The translations under genes were made by a program, and so were the position numbers. This document shows, one piece after another, positions 12,401-24,400 of a DNA stretch of 64,000 nt. Every line of letters starts with the position of its first letter. Within the stretch, counting starts at the first letter, position 1. The notes below the pieces were generated by a model. The model saw only the letters and a list, made by a program, of their open reading frames with translations, did not search any database and was not told where the DNA came from. This stretch comes from Astropecten irregularis (lineage: Eukaryota; Echinodermata; Asteroidea; Paxillosida; Astropectinidae): assembly GCA_963971285.1 (NCBI GenBank), contig OZ020245.1, positions 20,536,983-20,600,982 of the forward strand, written 5' to 3'.

Positions 12401-15400
12401 CAAGTTGGACATGTCCAAGTACAGACCTCTCATCTGTTACCTAGCCAAGGAGAACAAAATGGAAGGTGAGTTTATCTCTGCTTGTCTGTCTGTTGGCTTG
12501 CTTTCTTGCTTGTAGTATTAATCTTGTTTTCACTCTGAAATCTTGTAATGCGCCAACTCCGTCCAATGGTCAGCATTTCCGCGGAAGCGAAAAGCCTATA
12601 TTTTTGTTCTGTTTTATTTTTCCCGGATTCTTCTTGTCGCCTGAATTCCCATAGACTTTGTGGACCCCACTTTAGTCACTTTTTTATTAGCCTCTGTGTA
12701 CCTTATGGTAGCCGGGGCTGTATACTCCCCAAGGAGCTGAGATGGTTTCAGGAAAGTAAATTGTGGCCTAATGACCAAGGATAATATTACATTTGAACTG
12801 CGCAGTAGAGTGTATTCATATAGTAGCTGCGCATTATAAATGTCGTATACTATTATTTAATTTGTTGAAAATACAAATCTTGATCCTTGTTGTTGTTTTG
12901 GACAGATGCCATCGCCCTCGTGGATGAAATGAAAGACCGTGATATCGGTACTGACCGACAGGAGAAGCAGATGTTCCACTTGCTTAACGAGCTAGCCACT
13001 GAGGGTCTCGCTGACCAGACCCAGCAGATCTTTGACCGTCTGGTGTCCCTTGACATCATCAAGGCCAACAGTAACATCCTCGGACCAGTCGTCAACGCTT
13101 ACATCGTCAGGTAAGTGCTGGGGCCAATTTCATAAAACTGTTAAGCACAAAAATTTGCTTAGCACAAAAAAAAAAAAACCACCATTGAAAATTTCATTTG
13201 ATATTCATGGTCAGCGAACAACAGCCAAAGAACAATCACAAGCGATACACAACACGTGGAAATTTGGGTGTTAACCCTGTTTTTATTGAGACAGAAATGT
13301 CATACTTAGCAAATTGTTGTGCTTAACAGTTTTATGAAATTGGCCCCAGGTCAAAGATAGTATAGCGCTGCTTGCGGCGCAAGATAGCCTACTCAGCCCA
13401 AAAAGTGAACTATTATTCGGCCGCCATTTTAGTAAGCAACCGCTGTTTCTCATGTTATAAACATCAAATTTAACTTATGTAATACCAACCTTTCACCCGA
13501 ACAATTATTATTATCATTATTAAGGCCTATTGTTATTATTTATTTGTTCGGCCAGAATCACACATCAAATGAAAACAGTAAATTTGGCTTACTAAAATGG
13601 TCGCCTGTGCATACTTCATCTGGTTGCGTGTGATTTTGAAAGAGTAGGCTATCATGGGGAGCTATAGGACGCAGCTATAGAATCTTTGGTGTGGGTGAAG
13701 ATTCATAAAGGTTTTTATAGAGTTGCTTCACTTTCTTCACTTTGGTTGCCAAACCCACAAACCCCCCAACATCCCTTAATAAACCCTTTAACCAAAGAAA
13801 ACCAAACAAAAAAACGTCAACCCCCAAAACCCAAACCCTACACTGTATTAATACAAACACAAGTTTTGAGTGCCACCCTCTTTTCATTAAAATAGAAAAT
13901 GCAGTAGTGTTTTTCGGTGTACATGCACTACAACTCCGGCTTGGTACGTGAAGCGCAATTTATTCCCGAAAGGAACACAGAATAAGAAGAATATTTGGCA
14001 TGGACAACATTTCCCGGATTTCCCCACCGGTTTTTTGCTCATGATTAGCTTTCCATCTTCCCATATTTCAATAAACGATGACTGGCGGTGTACAAAATAA
14101 TATACTGACACCACCGCATTTTCTGTTTTAATCAAAAGAGGGCGCAACTCATAAACTTGTGTTCGGATTACTCTATACCCCAAAAAGGAACTTGCTCTAA
14201 AATTTTGCTGCCTAATACTGATTCAAAATGAAAATTTTGAAAATTGCACTGGTTGCCATGCTCTTCCTAACCCGTTGGTAATGACGCCTCTCATGTAGGA
14301 ATGACATAGCTGGTGCCCTGCAGTGCATCCAGGATTGCCAGGTCAAGTATAGCATCATGCCCCACTTCCACGAGGTCCTGGTGAAGCTGGTGCAAGATGG
14401 AGACACGGAACAGTTGCAGAAAGGTAGGTTTATGTACAAATTTCACTTCAACCGGGCTGCTGTTTCATGAAACTTTATTGGACTTGATTGTTGTTTACAT
14501 TATTGGATTAATGTAGGAAATTATGCTCGGCTCCGGCTCCGTCTCTGTTTCCATACGCTGAAAATATATGTTGTGGTTTGCCATTGAAGCTGAAGATCTG
14601 TTGTCCTTTTCAAACCAGAGAATCTACTTCCTAACTGCAGCCAAAAGCCTCTATATTGATACCTGTGATTTGGAAATGGATTCACGAAATGGAGCCGGAG
14701 CTGAAGCCTGAGCTGGAGCCGAGCTTTGAAAAAGGCCCTGATGTGCAGGAGGGTTAGGGTTAATACAACGACAGCCAGGAATGTGTCAAAGCCATTTTTT
14801 CTTCTCTTTTTCATGCATGTAGCCATGGATTTTACCAGTCAACACCACGGAGATGTCAACATGCTGTATGACCTCATTTTTGCTTTCCTTACGACAGGAA
14901 AGTACAAAGAGGCAAAGAAGATATTTGAGGTGAGGTTTGGGGGAAAAAACTGCCGTCACACTCTGTACGTTAAGACATGACTATCATACTTTGGTAAGAT
15001 TGATAGAACAGCTGCAGTCTGTTCATTTCTAGTTGAATAATGCTGCTCTATTTTACGGGCCCTATCTCTGCTAACCGTAAAGCATAGAATTTGAACGTAC
15101 GGAAGCAGATCATTCCATGCTTACAACATCTTGTTTCATGGATTAGCAAAGTTAAGTGAAGTGAAGATAATTTATTGCTTACAGTGATAGTAAAGAAACA
15201 AAGATCACAAGCTTAGAATTCTGTTGTAAAGCAGTGCCACGAAATTTGGTCCTAGTAGTGATAGTTAAAAGCAGAGATGCCAAAGCTGTGCAAGATAGGC
15301 TACTCTTTCAAAATCACGCACAACCAGAGGAAGTACGCACAGGCGGTCATTTTAGTAAGCCAAATTTACTGTTTTCATGTTTTGTGTGATTCTGGCTGAA

Positions 15401-18400
15401 TAAATAATAATAATAGGCATTCATAATAATGATAATAATAATTGTTCGGGTGAAAGGTTCGTTCAACAGTTGGATTTGACGTTAATTATATCAGAAATAG
15501 CTTTGTTGGTAACTAAAATGGCGGCCAAATGATACTTCATTTTTCTGGATGAGTAGGCTGTCTTGCACCAGCAGGCAGCGCTATACTATCTTTGGTTAAA
15601 AGCAAGGTCAGAGAATAGTGTTTCGCACTTGCACTAAAAATCACAGGCTAAATGATCTGACGTCACACCGGATCTCAGACAAACATTGCAACCATGCAAA
15701 CGTGTGATGGGTGTGCTTGCATGCATGCATGTGCATGCAAGCAAAGTTTGTCTGACATCCGGGGATTTTGTACATGTGAGCGCTGGCCAAAACACTTGTG
15801 TGATGTCATTAGCGCGGAGTGCTATTGCATACTTCCAGATAATCACAAAGGACAGATATTTGAAGAAAGTTTACCATTATTTCTCTATTTTGTGCATGGA
15901 TTCTTCCTGAACAGACCCCTGGCATGGTTGCTAAGGACCGTCGCCTGCAGTGGTACGCCGAGCAGTGCATCGGTAAGAACCTCACCGAACCCTTGGAGAA
16001 TCTGGTTGCCATGACGAGAGATCTGTATGGATGCGACAGAGACAATCTCCACTTCTACCTGATTCAGCTTTACGGTAAAGACAGACACATTTCTCATATA
16101 GCAGTTATATTAATATTAACATATTGTGGCATGCCGTGGCCTAGTGGTCTGACATGTCGTACTCAAGATCTTGTGCTCAATCTATGGATTGTGGGTTCGA
16201 ATCCAGTCATGGGTTGTGGTACTTGCATCCTTGCTTTGTCACATATTGCTTCTCTTCACCCAGGTGTAAATGGGTACATGTGAGGGTAGAGATGGCTTTG
16301 TGCTTGATTAGCCTTCATGCGCTTATAGAACCAGGGCTGTATACTCCCCAGGGAGTTGAGATGGTTTCAGGAATGTTTATGTAGCCCAATGACCAGGGAT
16401 AACGATAATGCGCCATGAAAACCGTTTAAAGCGGATACCGGTGCTATACAAATATCCATTATTATTATTAATCATGAAAGATTGGATTTATTGCAGAAAA
16501 TTGAAAGGAATTTTAGGTTATAAATACTCATGCAGAGAACGAAAGCTGTCCTTCAGTCGTTTACATTTTTTTCAATTTCCCACTAGTTCTTATAATAATA
16601 TTGAAGTGAATACAATTTATGCCAGTGCGATATCATTATATGATTGTTGGTGATTGTCTTTTCATTGACTTCATTCATCTTCTCAGCTCGACATAAGGAT
16701 CCCGATAAGTGTTTACAGGTATGGACCAATCTTCAAGACGAGGGAATCGTGCCCAAGGATCGGACGCTGAGATATTTGGCCAACGTCCTGCGATCGTACG
16801 ACCGAACAGTGCCCTATGAAGTGCCGCAGGTTACCGCCGATACGGTTAGGACCAATTTGCTAAGCATGAAATTTCTGTCTGAATAAAAACAGGATTAACA
16901 ACTAAATTTCCATGTGTTGTGTATCACTTGCGATTGTTCTTTGGCTGTTGTTCCCTGACCATGAATATCAAATGGAATTTTTAATGGTGGTTTGTTTTAT
17001 TGAGCAAGACATTTTTGTGCTAAGCAGTTTTTTTGTGCTTAGCAGCTTCATGAAATTGGCCACTGATTTGATGTTCTTGCAGCAGGGTGGTAATTCCTGT
17101 CAATGAGAGACTTTTGAGACGTTGGCTGCAGCAGACCGAAGGCTCTTTTAGCTCTGAGCATGCATGCGCAATTGTGTGTATGTGCACGTAGTTGTGCGTG
17201 CGCGTGCGCTATCGAGTTGAAGACCCAGCTCCAAAGTCTCCCATTGGGTTGCTAAGAGAAGTATAAGGTCACATGTGAATGTATTCAATGAATATTTATG
17301 AGTGGTTTTGATTTCAATTTGTGCAAATAGTTTCCTCCAGATTTTTGTTTCATTTCACATCGCAAAATATGATACAGGCTTTGTGCTGTGACGTTCTTTA
17401 CGATTTCCATGTTTTGTGCATTTCATTTATCACTTTATATTTTAGGTCTTGATAATTGATTCCTTTTATTTTATTTTGTGTCATTTTAATTGTTTTGTTG
17501 TTGTTGTTTTTTCTTTAGCCAAACTTGGAAAGCATACCAGTACAGGAGAATGCGGCCAGTATACAGAGCAGAATTGTAAACCTCGCTAAATCTGGGGTAA
17601 GGACAGAAAACATTGCATGTATTCACTTCACTTCACTGCGAGCAAAGATTATATTTAGCGCTACGCGCAAGATGAAGAGCTCTCCACTGAAATGAGTAAT
17701 TGCCATGGGCGCCATTCTGGTGTGAGGGCGGGCTCTCGGTGTACTGAGTTTCGATCACATGATGTCAGCGATGTGTGCTGCACTTGCAAAAGAAGGTCCA
17801 GAAAACCACAAAAAATCATTGTTTTTATATTCAGTGGCTTCACATCAATGTCAAATATTTCTATTTACAATAAACAATAGGTTTCAATCGAATTCGGGCC
17901 AAAATGTTGCCTAACACTCCCCTTTTCTTTGATAAACCTTCCAACCCCCATATGTCCCGTGTACAAACTACTCGCTATTTGCACACCAGAATGGCGGATC
18001 TCGACCTCCATACAAATTAACACTCGCCCTATGGTCAGTTCTCCATCTTGCGCGTAGCGCTATATAATCTTTGCTTCAGAGCATCTCATTGACATATCAC
18101 TTCCTAATTGGCTGAATGAATGTCACATGACTAGCCCACTGACAATAAGCCTTGCGCGAGTTAATATTGAACAATATCTGGTACACTGAATTCTTTCACT
18201 GTACGCAAACATCAGACCCTGAATTCTCATGACTAAAGACACTGTTGCTATATCACATGATTCAGGGCAAGCTTTTACTTGGTTTATACATAACAGACGT
18301 CTTGCACCAATGCAATGTTCATAATGCATAAGAATGGCACAAAGGAACCAGTCCATTCCAGAGATGGGTATCGCTGTGTAAAAGCTTGCCCCGAATCATG

Positions 18401-21400
18401 TTATATAGTTTATAACAGTCTTTAGTCTGGGAAATTCAAACTGGGGTGTTTATGTGCAATGAAAGAAGTCTGTGTGCCAGATACTATTCAGATGTAACTC
18501 ACAAATGGCTTGGCAAAGGCCATTTTGTGGGAATTTACAAAGTACCATCATAGAGTAAAAGTTCCTTAACTCGAACCTCAGGGGAATGGACAAAAACTAC
18601 AAGTTTTTTTTTTACTGATTTCGCCGACTTGCGTACAGAAACATCGTGGGTATTTCAACCGACGTAAGCGTTTTTGAGTTAACAAGCTTTCACTGAAGCT
18701 GAAAATGTAACCTTGTTCCCAATGAGGCAATGTTTTGACAACTTCTTCCGTCTTTTTCCAGAACCTCAACGAAGCCTTGACAATGCTTAAGGATGCACGC
18801 AGTCAGGAACTGGACCTACCCATGTCAGTCTACGATGCCGTCATGTGGGAATGTCTCAAAAACAAGAACATTGAGGAGTTCACACGGATAAACGAAATGT
18901 GAGTGGACCTTTATTTTAAAGAAATTGACGTACAATTTAATTGATTAATGTGCTGCTTACTCCCATTTTGAGTGGCATGTGTTGTTACAAAGTAGAAACC
19001 AATGAAAATCATAGTGCTGCGTTCCTTCTGAAAATAAAAACTTGGTGAAATGATCCTCTATATTTTAATAGAAGACAGAGGATGCTCTCAATATGAACAT
19101 ATGTCAATTTTAAGTTCATTGGTTTGGAGGATGTTTAGAAATAGGTAAGTTAAGTTTTTGCACGACCCTATGGGAAAGTCTCCCTAAGGTCCCATCCTCA
19201 GATATTATCATAATTACGTGAATTAATACAATTTTGGGGTGATTTTTGTTTGTAGGTGTGAAAACCTGCCGGATTACTCAATCAGCAGGAACATGGGCAA
19301 CAAACTCATCATGGAATTCTTGAACAAGGGCGATATCGAAGGTGAGTAGACTAGGCATGGTAATCATGTGAGGTCAGAGGTCGATTTCACTAAACGCTTT
19401 GCGATCATCGCTAAAGCCCAAATCCATCGCTAAACGGAGAATCGATCGCAAAATAACGATCTCGTATTGCGTGTGATAGCGATAATCAAAAAATAAAAGC
19501 TTAATAGTGAAATCCCAATAGTCTTGGACCATACAGACTGGCAGTGTTGGAGTAGAGTCCTCAGATCCGAGTACAGAGTACTCCGAGTACTTCAAGGGCT
19601 GAGTACTGGGCCGAGTCCGAGTACATTGCTGACGAGTCCAAGTCCTAAGTGTCGATCCGAGTACATTCAAGGTCGAGTACATGTCCGAGTCCACGTCCAA
19701 GTACAGTACCAATGCACAGTGCAAAAATAATGCATTTTGGTTCTCAAAGATGTTCGTAATTGGATGTTGTGCCACTCTTCTCAGAAATTAATGTTTTTCA
19801 AACCTTGCAAATGACACTGTGCTGCTTACTCCATTTGATACTAAACTCCCAATGATCTTCATAATCCCATTGTATAATTTATTAGAAATCGGCAACATTA
19901 TCAATCTTGAAATTGTAACGAAAATGAAATTTGCACTAAATTGTCGAGTACTCCCAAAATTCGAGTACATGGAATCGAGTACGGGCCAAGTGCATTTATT
20001 TTACAGTACATTTTATTGAGTACGGGCCAAGTATATTTCAATTTCAAGTACTTTTTATCGAGTATGGGCCGAGTATTTGTCTGTACTCGAGTACGAGTAC
20101 TCCGACACTGCAGACTGGTAGATAAAAACCACCGTTCTTTGACTGTCCGTCATGTCTGTGTTGTTGGAACCTGGTATTCGCATTGTTTTATCTTCAGAAC
20201 TTTCTCTACTTTCTTGTTGACAGCTGCCAATCAGGTTTTCGTCAGTCAGATCAACAAGGGTCTGGCCCCACTGCGGTCGGGGCTCCGCCTGCTAACGTCC
20301 TCCTACGAAGAGAAAGGAAGCTTGGAGGAGCTGAAGGAGATGAAGAGGCTGTACGAAGCCAACGTGGAAGAGGGATTCCCATTAGGGAAGGCAATACTGG
20401 GGGCCTACATCAACACGTAGGTCTTTCAACCAGTTGTAGGTCTTTCAACCAGTTGTAGGTCTTTCAACCAGTTGTAGGTCTTTCAACCAGTTGTAGGTCT
20501 TTCAACCAGTTGTAGGTCTTTCAACCAGTTGTAAGTCTTTCAACCAGTTGTAGGTCTTTCAACCAGTTGTAGGTCTTTCAACCAGTTGTAGGTCTTTCAA
20601 CCAGTTGTAGGTCTTTCAACCAGTTGTAGGTCTTTCAACCAGTTGTAAGTCTTTCAACCAGTTGTAGGTCTTTCAACCAGTTGTAGGTCTTTCAACCAGT
20701 TGTAAGTCTTTCAACCAGTTGAAGGTCTTTCAACCAGTTGTAGGTCTTTCAACCAGTTGTAGGTCTTTCAACCAGTTGTAGGTCTTTCAACCAGTTGTAG
20801 GTCTTTCAACCAGTTGTAGGTCTTTCAACCAGTTGTAGGTCTTTCAACCAGTTGTAGGTCTTTCAACCAGTTGTAGGTCTTTCAACCAGTTGTAGGTCTT
20901 TCAACCAGTTGTAGGTCTTTCAACCAGTTGTAGGTCTTTCAACCAGTTGTAGGTCTTTCAACCAGTTGTAGGTCTTTCAACCAGTTGTAAGTCTTTCAAC
21001 CAGTTGTAGGTCTTTCAACCAGTTGTAGGTCTTTCAACCAGGTGTAGGTCTTTCAACCAGTTGTAGGTCTTTCAACCAGTTGATCCTCCTGAATCAGGGT
21101 CACTGTGAAGCAGTTAAAGGCAGTGTACAGGATTTGCAAGGCCTCCCAAACAACAATTATTGAGTTTGAGACAGAAAATGGACTCAACAGTTTGTAAACA
21201 GTGCAAACAGTCACCATGGGAAATCTTGGTTCATCAGATGGTGCTTTAAGGCAATCATGATTTGGCACCATTATAATGGGAGACTTTGGAGAACCGGTCT
21301 TCAAGTCAACAGCGCACGTGCACGCACAACAGCGCAGGCGCAAAACAACGCGGGCATGCTCACAATTGCGTGCGCTTTTGCCTTGAGGACCGGTTCTCTT

Positions 21401-24400
21401 AAGTCTCCCATTCTTAAACTGAGTATTTTGATTCAAATGGCTGGACTGTTTTTGTTAACATTATACAGACTTTGATACAGGTTATTTTAATCGGAGCTTG
21501 TCATTTCTGATTGTCGTTTAGGAATGACGTGTCGGGAGCACTTGATTTCATCGAGCAGGAACTGGAGAAGGACTCCACCAGACTTAGGCGGATCGGACTG
21601 AGGTCCTTCTTTGCCAAGCTGATGCAGAAGGACGGCATTACAGAGAAAGGTGAGTCTGGGTACTAAACCCTGAACTCCCTGTGGGTTGCAGGCATGATTG
21701 GTCTGGTGCACGGTCCGGCCTGTTGGCACTGGCACTACGTATGGGACTGAAATTTTCACAGATGACTGTTACTCTATCTTTCTTGATATTTTTGCCGATG
21801 AATCTGCATTTCTTTGACAAAAACCAAAGTATGATATTACCTTTAAGATTGTAATGTTCTCTCTTTGGGAGCTGAGATGGCAACTTGTCTGATTTGACTT
21901 TCTTTTGAATCCGTTACAGTTGTATCAATGGTTGACAGATTGAACAGCAACGGTTTGGACGGTGCTATTTGGCAGATGTTGTTTGCATATCTGGACTGCA
22001 ATCAAGTGCAGCAAGCTAAAGCTATGGCAGAGGTACGTAGTTTCACCGAAGGGACTTTACTTATTACCGGACGGGTCCACTGCTAATTGATAAAACTCAT
22101 GGCGAGATCAAATTTGTTTGTTTGGCGTCATATCTCCAAATGTTCTGTCCCAAGTATGTCTGATGTTGGTGCTTCCTGTGCATCACACGATTGCTACAAA
22201 CCATGGGCCAATTTCAAGGCCCTGCTTAGCACAAACATTTGCTAACCATGAAATTTCTGTCTTTTAATAATAAAAACAGGATGAATGACCAAATTTCCAT
22301 GCGTTGTGTATTACGTATGATTGTTCTTTGGCTGTTGTTCATTGACCATGAATATCAAATGGTATTTTTCATGGTGGTTTGTTTCATTGAGCAAGACATT
22401 TTGTGCTAAGCAATTTTTCTGTGCTTAACAGCTCCATGAAATTGGTCCCATTTTTGTGCAACATGACAAGGTTTCTTGTTTTGCCAACCAAGATGGCAAA
22501 AACTATGTGAAGCCACCAGGTGCCAATTTCGTGGAACTGTTAAGCAAAACAAATTGCTTAGCACAAAAGGTCTTGCTCAATGAAACAAACCGCCATGAAA
22601 AATTCCATTTGATATTCATGGTCAGCAAACAACAGCCAAAGAACAATTGCAGGTTTTTCACATTTATACATGGACATTTTCTTGCTAATCCTTTTCATTT
22701 AGACAGAAATTTCATGGTTAGCCAATTGTTGTGCTAAGCAGGGCCCTGAAATTGGCCCCAGTACAGAGTTTTAACGGATAATCATAGTTGAAAAAAGTTC
22801 ATTTAACAGGCATTGGTCTACAATACAAGATAAAATTCTCAACTCGGTTTAATATAAACTGCTCTGAACAGATGTGTGTTGGAGTGATTTTTCGGAAAAT
22901 GAGAGATGTCACAGGTTTGTCTTGAGGTAAGGACCTCCAGAAAAATGTTGCTCACAAATATGATTTTGTTTTTGTTTTCCTGCATTTTTAATGTTGTCAT
23001 CTAGAAATATCCAGTAATCAAAGAGAAGTCATCAGGGCTGATTGGTTACATCATCTCACTGATTGGTAGAGATGCAGAAATGGTAAGCATCCAAATTGCT
23101 GGATTGTTAGAAATACACTGATGATGCACACAAGCACACAACATCCCCACATACACATGCTCTGCAATTCCAGATATTTGTAAGATATTGGCCAAATTTG
23201 GTTTGGGAACTTTATAGTATTACCTCCTCCTTCTTTTCTTGTAAAATGACTGTAAATATTAATGCTTTGTCCTTCATATCAGGTCAATAAAATCAACAAC
23301 GTACTTGAGTTGGCTGAAGGCAGTGATTATCTGGACAAGCAGACAGTTTATTTCTACCTCTTCAAGGCTTACGGTAAGATGGGGCTTGTGGTGTGTGATC
23401 TTATTGCAGAGTGTACACTGTCAACATTTTCGGTAACAATCTCGCTAACATTTTGCCCAGGTACATTGTTGCTGAAAATATTGTAAGTGTACATGGAACA
23501 AAGCGAGTTGGGTAACATGTCGCCCAAACTGTTGCTCAGATGTTGACAAAAGAATGGAAATGCATTTATTTCGCCGACATTAACCAATCAGGAGTAGGCT
23601 CTAGGTCACTTGACCTAGTGTGGTCACGTGATTTGGACAAAATGGCAGCTACGGAGGGGTCTAAAGACAACGAGAAAAAAACCTAATCGAATTATAGGTG
23701 GTATGTACCCCTCTGTGGGATGTCACTGACTTGCCAACAGGACAAAACCAAAAAGAAATGCAAGATCTTGCAACTAAATTGGAAAATCAGCCATCCAAAT
23801 GCTCTTTCCCGCTCATTGTTTGAACAACATCTCAGCAACATCTCGGTAACATGTTGGCCAAATGTTGCTAGTGTCCCAAGGTGTGTTGCCCTACCTGGGT
23901 AACATGTTACCGAGATTGTTTATACCGAAAATGTTGACAGTGTACACTCTTGCTAATACTCTGTGACTCGTAGTCTCATTCTTACTTGTTTGAAGTTCAA
24001 GCAGAGCTGATAGGTCTTTATTAAACGTAAAATGACATACATGTAGTAAAAGCATTCAGGCTGTTGAAGTATTACTTTCCCTACTTCTCTAACTAAGGTC
24101 ATAGTTTTTAATCTTACATGAGGTGTAACATATTACAGCATCGGGTTGCCTGATAAATGGGTTTCTTTGAGAAGCATTTTGGAGGGCTTTCCCATCGGCA
24201 TTGCTTCTTTGTCTCATTTGGTTCTTGACTCATACAATTATTGAGTTTGCATTTCCAAGAATCTTATATCCTTCACTATCAAAGTAATAATTAGAATGAG
24301 TAAGACTTGCGGTGACACCATGTATAATACTCTATTGGAAAGATTTGTGGTCCTGAAAAGGACTGATGAGAGTAGATTTCTCGACGTTTCAACTTGTGTG

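Noticed and set aside
19941-20420. A 159-codon ORF taken whole as a gene
   Set aside because: Only its last 64 codons are the LRPPRC exon; the rest is the GAGTAC repeat read through the acceptor.
20417-21081. CRISPR array
   Set aside because: The repeats are directly adjacent with no unique spacers, and the setting is a eukaryotic intron.
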